In this document: positions 1-8,475 of the stretch, piece after piece | How positions within the stretch are numbered: the first letter of the stretch is position 1 | Layout: each line of letters begins with the position of its first letter | Source of the DNA: JAJDZL01 sp965220665 | Lineage (GTDB): Bacteria; Pseudomonadota; Gammaproteobacteria; Arenicellales; JAJDZL01 | Assembly (NCBI GenBank): GCA_965220665.1 | Contig: CBDCQQ010000005.1 | Coordinates: forward strand, 1,364,001 to 1,428,000 | Length of the DNA: 64,000 nucleotides | Reading direction: 5' to 3' | Notes under the pieces: model-generated | What the model was told of the DNA's origin: nothing | Database searches by the model: none | What the model saw: only the letters and a program-made list of their open reading frames with translations | Made by a program: the position numbers and the translations under genes

Positions 1-485
1 GACAGTAGCCCGACACTGTTTCAGGTCTACTTTGGCATTTTTAGTTGTGGTGCCTGGGTTATGGTTTTCACTCTTTCTTCCCAGCTTGTCAATTCTTCGG
101 ACCTAACTTTCACTTTGAAGTGGGCAACAACGTACAGAATGCCACCTTACACACAGATTATATGGTTTTGTCGGTCGGCGTCATATGCCAGCAAGCACAG
201 GATTCTTCGTTTGATTAATGATCTAATGATCCCATCGGCTAACGGTTAGTCAATCGAGCGGAAAATATCGGAGGTTACAAATCAAAACTGCCCAAGGACC
301 GGGCACGGAAAAACGACATTGAAAGACGCTTGCTAGGTATTGGGGCTGGAATTGCTACTGCCCGTAGCAGTTAAATTTCTTCCTATGTTAAACGAAAGCG
401 AGTGCTTGAAGTTTTTACACCTCCATGTTTGATAAAATCAAAAGCAGCTTGATCGAATCGTTAATTAACTTATTGGAGTTTGGAC
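1..485. other. left-edge region without a convincing gene
   Basis: No complete gene can be supported here. Two overlapping plus-strand frames stay open near the edge. One runs from the window start to a TAG at 247-249. The other covers about 45-218 and ends in TAA at 216-218, after in-frame stops at 6-8 and 42-44. The second reads like a possible C-terminal tail rich in Phe, Gly and Asn, so it could be the end of a gene starting outside the window or a decayed remnant. Neither has a ribosome binding site or a recognisable domain. The rest, to the Shine-Dalgarno at about 475, is AT-rich spacer. Confidence 0.3.
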
Positions 486-653
486 ATGAATTATCTAATG
501 GGAATCGTTGCAATTGTATGTTGTCTCGTTTTGGCATCTTTTGATACGTTTACAGGGTCAGTTTTATCGAATGTTGCATGGTGGGGCGCTGGGATGTCCA
601 TCCTTTACATGATACTTTCCGCAGTCGAAGGAAAAGATTCCACAACATCTTGA
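486..653 (+). CDS. small hydrophobic membrane protein (55 aa)
   Basis: This 55-residue reading frame starts at an ATG preceded by TTGGAG at 473-478, about seven bases upstream, which is a good Shine-Dalgarno. Residues 4-18 form one hydrophobic stretch and residues 25-47 a second that contains a WW pair and ends in an acidic, Ser/Thr-rich tail. It looks like a small one- or two-span inner-membrane protein. I do not recognise the family. The gene precedes the SDR by 61 bases on the same strand, but no functional link is evident. Confidence 0.5.
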   Translation: MNYLMGIVAIVCCLVLASFDTFTGSVLSNVAWWGAGMSILYMILSAVEGKDSTTS

Positions 654-714
654 ATCTTATACGAATTCCTCTTCTTTTCTCATTAGAACCAACCTTTCGA
701 CCTGACTGGCAGTC

Positions 715-1530
715 ATGGGCGAAAATCTTGATTTCAACTTTTCCGCTAACACTGTCATTGTGGTCGGTGGTACCAGTGGCATCAACCTCGGTGTAGCCAA
801 AAACTTTGCCAATGCGGGTGCAAGACTCGGGGTTATCAGTCGTTCACCAGAGAAAGTTGAATCTGCCGTCGAGTTTTTGGGTCAGTCAGGCGGCGAGGTT
901 CTCGGGTTTAACGCGGATGTCCGAAATTATGATCAGATAACTGAAGGCCTTGTGCATTTTGCACATGAGTTTGGAGAATTTGACGTTTTAGTGTCCGGTG
1001 CTGCCGGAAATTTCCCTGCCCGGGCGAATGATATGTCACCAAACGGATTTGCCGCAGTAGTCAATATTGATTTGCTCGGTACATTTCACGTATTGAAAGC
1101 AGCCTACCCTCATTTGAAAAAACCCGGAGGTTCAATAATTAATATTTCGGCACCGCAGGCTTTCATCCCGATGATTCTGCAATCGCACGTTTGTGCCGCG
1201 AAGGCTGGTGTCGATATGATTACTCGGACTTTCGCCATGGAATGGGGTGGTGAAGGCATTCGCGTCAATTCAATCGTACCAGGTCCAATACAGGATACTG
1301 AAGGAATGAAACGATTGGCGCCCACTCCAGAGCTGCTGAATTCAGTTGTCGAGTCTGTACCACTAAAACGACTCGGACAATCTTCGGATATTGGAAGGAT
1401 GGCGATGTTTCTGGCATCACCGTTGGCAGATTATGTGACAGGTACCGTTATACCTGTCGATGGGGGTTGGTCATTGGGAGGTGTGTCAGGTTTAATGGAC
1501 GAGTTGTCAAAGGAAATGGATAATCACTGA
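715..1530 (+). CDS. SDR oxidoreductase, 2,4-dienoyl-CoA reductase-like
   Basis: A 271-residue short-chain dehydrogenase with the Rossmann motif GGTSGINLG at residues 18-26 and the NAG-region variant SGAAG near 94-98. The active-site block is SAPQ at 145-148, then VCAAK at 159-163, so the usual YxxxK tyrosine position holds Val while Lys163 is kept. This, plus GPI-x-DTEGMKRL at about 190-201, resembles the 2,4-dienoyl-CoA reductase (DECR) branch of SDRs, which does not use the classical Tyr position. The likely role is NADPH-dependent reduction of dienoyl-CoA in unsaturated fatty acid beta-oxidation. The ribosome binding site is weak. The gene is tail-to-tail with the ligase on the minus strand, with stops three bases apart. 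Another enoyl- or ketoacyl-CoA substrate is possible. Confidence 0.8.
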   Translation: MGENLDFNFSANTVIVVGGTSGINLGVAKNFANAGARLGVISRSPEKVESAVEFLGQSGGEVLGFNADVRNYDQITEGLVHFAHEFGEFDVLVSGAAGNFPARANDMSPNGFAAVVNIDLLGTFHVLKAAYPHLKKPGGSIINISAPQAFIPMILQSHVCAAKAGVDMITRTFAMEWGGEGIRVNSIVPGPIQDTEGMKRLAPTPELLNSVVESVPLKRLGQSSDIGRMAMFLASPLADYVTGTVIPVDGGWSLGGVSGLMDELSKEMDNH

Positions 1531-1533
1531 AAT

Positions 1534-3063
1534 TCAGACCCCTTCATCAGAAAAGATTGAACGGTATGATTCTCTCAGTCGATTCTTTTCAATTTTCCCC
1601 ATCGCGTTTCTCGGAAACTCATCGACAAATACAATTTGCCGAGGAATCTTGAACGCAGATAGGTTTTTTTCAAGCGACTCACTAATTTGTAATTCGCTCA
1701 AACTACCCGACTTTCGAATAACTGCAGCGACAACTCCTTCCCCCAGATCTGGGTGAGGCACTCCGAACACCGCCGAGTCGCTAATCAATGGAATTTGATT
1801 GATTTGGAATTCTATTTCACTGGGATAAATGTTAAAACCTGCGGAAATGATCAGATCTTTTTCCCTCCCGACAATGGCAATCACACCTTCTTCATCAATT
1901 TTTGCCACATCGCCAGTGATGAAGTAGCCATCTTTGCGAAACGTCGATTTTGTATCATCTGGATTGCGCCAATATCCCCTGAATACATTAGGGCCCTTTA
2001 TTTCAAGAGCGCCAATTTCCCCACATTCAAGTGGTATTCCATCACCATCACACACGCGTACTTCAACACCGGGTAATGGCAACCCAACCGTTCCGCCACG
2101 TCTAACACCATTCAAGGGGTTTGATGTGATCATTTGCGCCTCAGACATTCCATAGCGCTCCAAAATTCTGTGTCCAGTTCGTTGTTCGAACTGTGTAAAC
2201 GTTTCCGGCAACAGCGGTGCCGACCCGGATACAAACAGCCGCATGCCATCACACACATCTCTCTTGAATTCCGCATCAGACAGTAGACGCGTGTAAATGG
2301 TTGGCACCGCCATCATAACTGTGGACTGCGGAAGCAATTTAATGGTATCCGTAACCGAAAACCTGGGTTGAAACAGAATTTTCGTGCCCATCAGTAAGGG
2401 TATGTGCAACGCAACACAAAGGCCGTGAACATGAAAAATTGGTAGTACGTGCAACAGGACATCATTATTTTGCCAGCCCCAGACCTGGCTTAGACTAGCT
2501 GCGTTTGAGCTGATGTTTTTGTGCGAAATCATCGCACCCTTGGGTTTGCCAGTAGTGCCGGATGTGTAGATTAATAAAGCAGTGTCGTTCCCATCACGCA
2601 TCACCGTTTCAAAGTGCTCGTCATAATCAGTAATATCTTCGCACAATGTACCCGTCCCATTTGCTTCGAGCGTTTCGACTAGCTGGATTTTGTGTTTTCC
2701 CGTCAGCTCAGTTGCATCATCCGCGCGCTTCGAACCGCACACAAACAGCGTCGGTTGTGCGTCTTCCAGAAAATGATCCAGTTCTTTCAGTGTATAGGCA
2801 GTATTCAGGGGGTGGAAAATGAGGCCCGCTCTGATACAGGCCAAATAGAGTAAGACTGCTTGTGCTGATTTATCAGTTTGCGCGGTTACTCGATCGCCGG
2901 GTTGCAAACCTAATTCGTTCAGTTTATTGGCAAGTTGAGCTGAAAGTCGGTTTGCGTCGGAAAAGGAAATCAAGCGCGAGTCTTGTAGCTCTAGGAAGGT
3001 CTTTTGGGACGATTCCAGCATTTGTCGCTGAATCAATTCAAAAAAATTGTTGTTCTGAGACAT
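1534..3063 (-). CDS. matB: malonyl-CoA synthetase-like AMP-forming acyl-CoA ligase
   Basis: A 509-residue ANL-superfamily ligase. The P-loop YTSGTTGKPKG is at 166-176, followed by the MatB-like stretch LLHVLPIFHVHGL at about 203-214. A SGSAPLLPET region lies at 279-288, the A5 motif ERYGMSE at 302-308, and a GRE hinge precedes the catalytic Lys490 in NAMGK at 486-490. The HVHGL and SGSAPLL blocks are typical of MatB/ACSF3 malonyl- or methylmalonyl-CoA synthetases, which activate free dicarboxylates with ATP and CoA. Length matches MatB (about 500). It is divergent from the fatty acid hydroxylase, with 49 bases between the start codons. A medium-chain acyl ligase cannot be excluded. Confidence 0.82.
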   Translation of the reverse strand: MSQNNNFFELIQRQMLESSQKTFLELQDSRLISFSDANRLSAQLANKLNELGLQPGDRVTAQTDKSAQAVLLYLACIRAGLIFHPLNTAYTLKELDHFLEDAQPTLFVCGSKRADDATELTGKHKIQLVETLEANGTGTLCEDITDYDEHFETVMRDGNDTALLIYTSGTTGKPKGAMISHKNISSNAASLSQVWGWQNNDVLLHVLPIFHVHGLCVALHIPLLMGTKILFQPRFSVTDTIKLLPQSTVMMAVPTIYTRLLSDAEFKRDVCDGMRLFVSGSAPLLPETFTQFEQRTGHRILERYGMSEAQMITSNPLNGVRRGGTVGLPLPGVEVRVCDGDGIPLECGEIGALEIKGPNVFRGYWRNPDDTKSTFRKDGYFITGDVAKIDEEGVIAIVGREKDLIISAGFNIYPSEIEFQINQIPLISDSAVFGVPHPDLGEGVVAAVIRKSGSLSELQISESLEKNLSAFKIPRQIVFVDEFPRNAMGKIEKNRLRESYRSIFSDEGV

Positions 3064-3112
3064 ACGCGTGTGTATGATGTGTTGATTGGAGTTTCAAAAA
3101 GATGATCTGATA

Positions 3113-4141
3113 ATGACTGCTGAGACAATTTCACCGAATCCTCGGTCACAAAGGGATGGCGTTCCTTACTGGAACTATCAGCCTGACACTCCTCTGGCTG
3201 TATCACCGTTATTTGAGTGGCCCTTGAATCCTTTAAAAATTATGAACTGGTTCGTCCGAAGTTGGTTTCCTATTTCGGAGAAATTGATCATCGTTTTTGC
3301 TGCGTGGCTGTCCTGGAATTATTTTCAGCCACCGCTTGAAGTGTCAAAGAATTTTGCCTTCGATTGGATTGGCCTGATGTGGCTCAGAAATTTCGTCCTG
3401 ATGATGATTTTTGCCGGCGGTCTGCATCTCTACTTCTATGTATTCCGCTTTCAGAAAGACAGACGGCGATACGATAGCAAGCGCTTTGGCAAAGGCCGCC
3501 CCTACACCTTCCGAGACCAGGTACTGGATAACATGTTCTGGACAATCGTCAGTGGCGTTACGATCTGGACAGGGTACGAAGCATTGCTGATTTGGGGATT
3601 TGCGAACGGCTACCTAGAAATCATGGAGTGGGCTCAGAATCCGGTCTGGTTCGTTGCGATATTCCTGATCGTGCCGGTTTGGGAGACTTTTTATTTCTTT
3701 ATTGTTCACCGCTGGCTGCACTGGAAGCCACTCTACAAGATTGCCCATCATGTGCATCATCGAAATACCAACGTTGGCCCGTGGTCGGGACTGTCCATGC
3801 ATCCCATTGAACATCTGATCTTTTTGGGATCGGCTTTAGTTCACTGGATCATCCTGTCTCATCCTATTCATGTTCTCTACCATCTTCAGTATTTCGCCTT
3901 GTCTGCAGTAACTACACACTGTGGCTACAACTCGATAGCAGGTAAACGGCGTAAGATCATTTCGCTTGGAACGTTTCATCATCAGATGCATCATCGGTTC
4001 ATCCACTGTAATTACGGCGGATTGGAAATTCCCATTGACAAGTTTGTTGGGACATTTCACGATGGCACTGCTGAGGCGCATGTGAAACTGAAAGAGCACA
4101 TGCGTGCCAAGGCCCGCGAAATTCGGCAGAAGAAAGGTTGA
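3113..4141 (+). CDS. sterol desaturase / fatty acid hydroxylase family membrane protein
   Basis: A 342-residue membrane protein of the FA_hydroxylase superfamily. It carries three histidine boxes that bind the di-iron centre: HRWLH at 199-203, HHVHH at 212-216 and HHQMHH at 289-294. Several hydrophobic spans lie between residues 45 and 260. Such enzymes use O2 to hydroxylate or desaturate lipid or sterol chains in the membrane; the substrate cannot be read from sequence. A TTG in the same frame at 3086 would add nine residues, but the ATG at 3113 gives a more natural N-terminus. Neither has a strong ribosome binding site. It is divergent from the ligase on the minus strand. Confidence 0.85.
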   Translation: MTAETISPNPRSQRDGVPYWNYQPDTPLAVSPLFEWPLNPLKIMNWFVRSWFPISEKLIIVFAAWLSWNYFQPPLEVSKNFAFDWIGLMWLRNFVLMMIFAGGLHLYFYVFRFQKDRRRYDSKRFGKGRPYTFRDQVLDNMFWTIVSGVTIWTGYEALLIWGFANGYLEIMEWAQNPVWFVAIFLIVPVWETFYFFIVHRWLHWKPLYKIAHHVHHRNTNVGPWSGLSMHPIEHLIFLGSALVHWIILSHPIHVLYHLQYFALSAVTTHCGYNSIAGKRRKIISLGTFHHQMHHRFIHCNYGGLEIPIDKFVGTFHDGTAEAHVKLKEHMRAKAREIRQKKG

Positions 4142-4258
4142 TTTGGTTTTATTGAAAAATCTTAAAATCCGTTAAAATCGTACAAATCCATTCAAATTAC
4201 TTCTATATGTCATTAAAAAGCTTCGAACAACCGTCACGCAGACAGATGGGGTGTTGCA

Positions 4259-5113
4259 ATGTGGGTTAGATGGTGGATACTGCTAATTCCTCCGCTTATT
4301 GTCGGTTTCACTCTGGTTGCGGCATCACAGTTTGTCTTTCTGAGAGCAAGTTTTTTTGAAGATCTTGGACTTGGGCGCGTTGGTGATGAGTTGGTCATTG
4401 ATAACTATGTTCAATTTCTCACAGATGGTTTCTATCTCAAGATTCTCTGGGTTACTGTTAAGACTTCTGCACTTGCAGCACTGTCGACATTGATTCTGGG
4501 ATTTCCGGTCGCTTATCTGATTGCGCGCATGCGATCGAGTTGGTCCATGTTCTTGCTCGCGGGAATTGTTGTATCGACCTTTATCACGATCGTAATCAAA
4601 GTCTACGGACTGATTGTCATATTCTCCGCTGACGGCCTCTTCAATCGGACAATGCTTGCCATCGGGCTATTTGATAAGCCTTTTTCAGTGTTCGGCAATG
4701 AAACTGGCGTGGTTATCGGGTTGATGCACTTTACGCTCGGATTTGGTGTTCTTCTACTCTACAGCATCATTCAAACAATACCAAAATCGCTGGAATCCGC
4801 CGCGCAGATTCATGGCGCAAATCGCTGGCGGGTGTACTACCGTATTATTTTTCCGCTATCTTTGCCAGGTGTTACAGCGATGCTTCTCATGGTGTTCAAC
4901 ATGTGTATGGGGGCATTCACGTCTGCGGCACTTCTTGGAGGTGGCCTCGTCTTCACACTCCCTGTAATGATCCAAAGAATCGTCATGATGGATATCAAGT
5001 ATTCCATGGGTGCGACGATTGCAGCGGTGTTGCTGGTTTCTGTGATTGTCATCAATCTTTTATCAATTTATCTGCTTCGACGCTTGCGCGCCGCTCACCT
5101 CGTTGTTGTCTGA
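4259..5113 (+). CDS. ABC transporter permease, PotB-like
   Basis: A 284-residue inner-membrane permease with about six hydrophobic spans. The binding-protein-dependent transport signature is at about 180-200: ESAAQIHGANRWRVYYRIIFPLS, the EAA loop that docks on the ATPase. Size and loop match the PotB half of spermidine/putrescine-type importers. It opens a four-gene importer cluster (permease, permease, binding protein, ATPase) and lies nine bases before the second permease. The upstream gap 4142-4258 has an AT-rich TTGAAA/TAAAAT pair at 4152-4178, but with only 15 bp of spacing. Opines, amino acids or other cationic solutes are also possible cargo for this family. Confidence 0.87.
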   Translation: MWVRWWILLIPPLIVGFTLVAASQFVFLRASFFEDLGLGRVGDELVIDNYVQFLTDGFYLKILWVTVKTSALAALSTLILGFPVAYLIARMRSSWSMFLLAGIVVSTFITIVIKVYGLIVIFSADGLFNRTMLAIGLFDKPFSVFGNETGVVIGLMHFTLGFGVLLLYSIIQTIPKSLESAAQIHGANRWRVYYRIIFPLSLPGVTAMLLMVFNMCMGAFTSAALLGGGLVFTLPVMIQRIVMMDIKYSMGATIAAVLLVSVIVINLLSIYLLRRLRAAHLVVV

Positions 5114-5122
5114 GGACCGTTC

Positions 5123-5986
5123 ATGAAGTTTGTGACCTACAGATTACAAAAATCAATCGGCCGGTTCTTCTTTGGACTTTACTGCTCCATTTCGTACATA
5201 TTTCTACTGTCGCCCATAGTGGTTGTTATCGGTACATCGCTGAACGGTCCGACGGAAAACGTTGAGGCTTCTTTCACCTTTCCACCTGATTCGTTGTCGC
5301 TATATTGGTACACCCAGATTCCCGAAGGACAGATCGACGCGCTGCTGTTGAGCTTCGTGCTTGCGACAGTAGCATCACTGTGTGCCTGTCTTCTAGGCGT
5401 GCCCGCTGCGCTTGGTCTGGTACGCAGTAATGTTCGCGGAAAGGCGCTGATAAGTGCAATTTTTCGCGCACCTTTGCAGATTCCGGCAATCGTAACCGGA
5501 ATCGCTTTTCTGCAGTTGTTCTACTGGATTGGTGACCTGACCGGATTCTATTGGCAAGGCTCTATTATCGGCCTTGCACTCGGTCATATTTTCATCGCCA
5601 CACCGTATGTTGTTGGCACGGTTACTGCGATTCTGCAAAGATTCGATACGCGTCTTGAGGAGGCTGCTGTCATTCATGGGGCATCACCGAGGCGTGCCTT
5701 TTTCCGTGTTACTCTACCGGTGATCATGCCTGGAGTCTATGCGGGAGCGCTGTATGCATTCATGGTTTCATTTTCAGATGTTCCGGTTGCCATATTCTTG
5801 AGTGCGCCAGGATTTGTAACCTATCCAGTCGAGATATTCTTCGCGCTTGAAAACGATTTTGAACCGAGCCTGATGGCATCTGCTACATTGGTGATTATCA
5901 TTTGCCTGCTTCTGCTCCTGCTTGTCCAAAAGGTGATTGGACTTGATGCGCTATTAAAAGTAGGCGGTTCTCGTGGAGTGGGATAA
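5123..5986 (+). CDS. ABC transporter permease, PotC-like
   Basis: A 287-residue inner-membrane permease with about six hydrophobic spans and the EAA loop EEAAVIHGASPRRAFFRVTLP at about 177-197. It is the second membrane subunit of the polyamine-type importer and would pair with the permease just upstream. A clear GAGGA ribosome binding site sits about seven bases before the ATG, overlapping the upstream stop region. A 233-base gap carrying an inverted repeat separates it from the binding protein. That order (permeases first, binding protein third) differs from the more usual ATPase-first order of pot operons. Confidence 0.87.
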   Translation: MKFVTYRLQKSIGRFFFGLYCSISYIFLLSPIVVVIGTSLNGPTENVEASFTFPPDSLSLYWYTQIPEGQIDALLLSFVLATVASLCACLLGVPAALGLVRSNVRGKALISAIFRAPLQIPAIVTGIAFLQLFYWIGDLTGFYWQGSIIGLALGHIFIATPYVVGTVTAILQRFDTRLEEAAVIHGASPRRAFFRVTLPVIMPGVYAGALYAFMVSFSDVPVAIFLSAPGFVTYPVEIFFALENDFEPSLMASATLVIIICLLLLLLVQKVIGLDALLKVGGSRGVG

Positions 5987-6051
5987 TCGTTTCGAGCCAG
6001 TTGGACAATCCCACAAGGCAGGCGTGCATCGCTGAAATTTATGGTAGGCGA

Positions 6052-6071
6052 AGAGTTTTGTTGTAAACTCT
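6052..6071. promoter_or_regulatory. perfect inverted repeat upstream of the binding-protein gene
   Basis: AGAGTTT, TGTTGT, AAACTCT form a perfect 7-bp inverted repeat with a 6-base spacer in the 233-base gap between the second permease and the binding protein. The stem is AT-rich and no T-run follows, so a rho-independent terminator is unlikely. A protein operator or a weak mRNA processing/stabilising hairpin is possible. No consensus promoter is obvious around it. Confidence 0.3.
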
Positions 6072-6219
6072 ACAAACTAGCTGAATTTTCTTGTAGTGTC
6101 AGACGGCATGCAGGTTATTGTTTGGCAAATACCAGATGACATCGACCTGCAAATGAATTTCGTCTCAACACTGAAAATTCAATGGATGATTGAAAAAATG
6201 CAAAAGGAGAAAGTGGGAG

Positions 6220-7281
6220 ATGTTTAAATCAGTTAGAAATGCCTTAGCCGGCATATTTATTACATTATTTTTGTCATCATCAGCCTTAGCGGGTCAGTTT
6301 GATGGCGTAACGCTTCTCGTTGGTACGTGGGGAGGGTTGTGGAAAGACAACCAGGTGGAAAACATCGTATCAAAATTTGAAGCAGAAGGCGGAAAAGTCG
6401 AGTTTGTAACCGGTTCCCCAGCGGCAAATTTCGCGAAAATTGTTGCAGCGCGAGGTCAAGCTCCATTTGACGTGGTTGAAATTCTTGCTGCTCAGGTAAA
6501 AGACTATCATGAACTTGACGTGCTTCAGCCATTGGATTTGAGCTTGATTCCCAATACTGAATTCCTGTCGGAAAGTCGCTACAACGAGTGGTTGGTAGGG
6601 TCGTGGGAAACCCAGGAAGTCATCTGCTACCACAAGGATAAATTTGCAGAAGAAGGGATTCCAGTGCCCACAACCTATCGTGATCTTGTGCATCCAAAAC
6701 TTGCCGGACGGATCCAGTTTCCTGACATCAATTCAGGTGGTGGCCTTACCGGTCTGGCTGGAGTAACGTTTGCAGAAGGTGGCGACGAAACCAACATTGA
6801 GCCGGGACTGAATCTTGTTAAGGAAATGAATGTATTGAAGTTCTGGGCTCGTGGCGGCGAGACGATGGCACAGTTTGAGTCAGGCGACATCATTGCTTCA
6901 GTCGTTCATGCAGGCTGGTGTTTGCGCACCAAAAAACTCGCCGGTCAGAATGTGACAACCGTCCATCCACGAATCAATGACGAGCTTGTTGGCGTCGCCT
7001 CAGAAGGCTGGTGGGGAGTCATGAAAAACAGTAAGAATGCTGAAGCTGCTCAATGGTACATTAATCAGTTCATCAGTGCTGACTATCAGTTGAAGATGGC
7101 CACAAAAACCGGTCTGGTTCCCGTCAATCAGAACGTTTTTGAAGCAATGGCGGATGACCCGCTTGTAGCAGAGATGATCGTACTGGATCCTGAAAAGGTT
7201 GGCAGCCAACTGAGAGTTGACTATTCGAAGGTTATCATATCAGACTGGACCGACCAGTGGAACAGAGCAATTGCTCAGTAA
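6220..7281 (+). CDS. ABC transporter substrate-binding protein, PotD/PotF-like
   Basis: A 353-residue periplasmic binding protein of the extracellular solute-binding family 1 type. Residues 1-25 form a signal peptide (basic start, hydrophobic core, cleavage likely after SSALA). The mature part opens with TLLVGTWGGLWKDN, typical of PotD-like proteins. The in-frame TTG at 6190 would add ten residues before the signal peptide. The ATG at 6220, with GGAGA directly upstream, is better supported. It delivers the solute to the two upstream permeases. Conserved binding-site residues for polyamines could not be placed with confidence, so the ligand is open. Confidence 0.87.
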   Translation: MFKSVRNALAGIFITLFLSSSALAGQFDGVTLLVGTWGGLWKDNQVENIVSKFEAEGGKVEFVTGSPAANFAKIVAARGQAPFDVVEILAAQVKDYHELDVLQPLDLSLIPNTEFLSESRYNEWLVGSWETQEVICYHKDKFAEEGIPVPTTYRDLVHPKLAGRIQFPDINSGGGLTGLAGVTFAEGGDETNIEPGLNLVKEMNVLKFWARGGETMAQFESGDIIASVVHAGWCLRTKKLAGQNVTTVHPRINDELVGVASEGWWGVMKNSKNAEAAQWYINQFISADYQLKMATKTGLVPVNQNVFEAMADDPLVAEMIVLDPEKVGSQLRVDYSKVIISDWTDQWNRAIAQ

Positions 7282-7318
7282 TAATCAGCAGTGCGATAAA
7301 TTTCACTGATCGCCAACT

Positions 7319-8395
7319 ATGTCACAGCGCGTTGCTCTGCGGAATGTTACCAAGAGTTTTGGCAGTGTAGTCGCTCTGAAGACCATTAGCTTGGATATAG
7401 AGGAGGGTGAATTCATCACCCTCCTCGGTCCTTCTGGTTGCGGCAAAACAACCACCCTCCGGCTAATTGCGGGATTTAATGATCCAGATCAGGGGCAGAT
7501 TCTTCTGGGTGATCAGGACATCACGAATCTCCCTCCGCAGAAAAGGGAAATCGGAATGGTCTTTCAGGACTATGCGCTTTTTCCGCATCTCACTATCAAA
7601 GAGAACATTGCCTTTCCTCTGCGGGAAAGACGTACTCCGAAGGAGAAAATCAATGACAGGGTAGTGGAATTACTTGAGTTGGTGCGTTTGCCTGGCGTGG
7701 AAGAACGCTATCCCTCAGAACTGAGTGGCGGACAGGCACAGCGAATTTCAGTTGCACGTGCCGTAGCATATCCACCGAGAGTCTTACTGATGGACGAACC
7801 TCTAGGCGCTTTGGACCTTAAGCTTCGGGAAGCAATGCAATTGGAATTGCGGAGAATTCAACAGGAGCTGCAAATTACAACGGTCTTCGTCACTCACGAT
7901 CAAACTGAAGCAATGAACATGTCTGACCGAATTGCCGTTATGAGGAATGGTGAGATTGAACAGGTAGGGACTGCTCGGGATATCTATAACTTTCCGCAAA
8001 GTTCATTTGTTGCCGATTTCGTCGGACGCATAAACCTGCTTGATGCAGAGCTGTTGGGCAAATCAGGAGGGATTGCAGATCTGAAGATCCTTAATGACGT
8101 GAAAATTCGTGCGAAGATAGCGACCGAAGCACTGTCGAAGTCTCTCTGCGTTGGCATTCGACCGGAAAAACTTGCGATTGGCGGGTCAGGGCACGAAGAC
8201 AGGTATGACAATCAAATTCCGGGGAAAGTCGTCAGTTCCACATTTTCCGGTAATCTGCTGGATGTATTTGTTGAAGTTGGAGCGGGTAAGCCATTTCTGG
8301 TGGAACAGCGACCTGATCAAGCTCCTTTGGAAATCAACACACCGGTTGAAGTGTGTTGGAACGCACAGGATGCATTGGTCTTGAGCGCAGAATAA
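7319..8395 (+). CDS. ABC transporter ATP-binding protein, PotA-like
   Basis: A 358-residue ATPase of the spermidine/putrescine/iron/sulfate importer class. Walker A GPSGCGKTT is at 37-45, the signature LSGGQ at 135-139, Walker B LLMDEP at 156-161 and the switch His at 193. The region from about 270 to the end is a TOBE-type regulatory domain. It starts 37 bases after the binding-protein stop and completes the importer. No strong Shine-Dalgarno precedes the ATG. The TOBE domain and length (about 350) support the PotA/FbpC subfamily rather than amino-acid ATPases, which lack this tail. Confidence 0.9.
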   Translation: MSQRVALRNVTKSFGSVVALKTISLDIEEGEFITLLGPSGCGKTTTLRLIAGFNDPDQGQILLGDQDITNLPPQKREIGMVFQDYALFPHLTIKENIAFPLRERRTPKEKINDRVVELLELVRLPGVEERYPSELSGGQAQRISVARAVAYPPRVLLMDEPLGALDLKLREAMQLELRRIQQELQITTVFVTHDQTEAMNMSDRIAVMRNGEIEQVGTARDIYNFPQSSFVADFVGRINLLDAELLGKSGGIADLKILNDVKIRAKIATEALSKSLCVGIRPEKLAIGGSGHEDRYDNQIPGKVVSSTFSGNLLDVFVEVGAGKPFLVEQRPDQAPLEINTPVEVCWNAQDALVLSAE

Positions 8396-8475
8396 TACTT
8401 TCGTAAAGAATCTCTTTCATCCCGCAATCTTTCTGACACGTGTTGTGACGGTCGTGTCTTACCTCTTCTAAGCAC

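Noticed and set aside
61..249. 62-codon ORF starting at ATG 61
   Set aside because: No ribosome binding site or family resemblance, and it conflicts with a competing frame.
4152..4178. TTGAAA/TAAAAT promoter upstream of the PotB-like gene
   Set aside because: Spacing is only 15 bp and the whole region is AT-rich; not strong enough to list as a feature.
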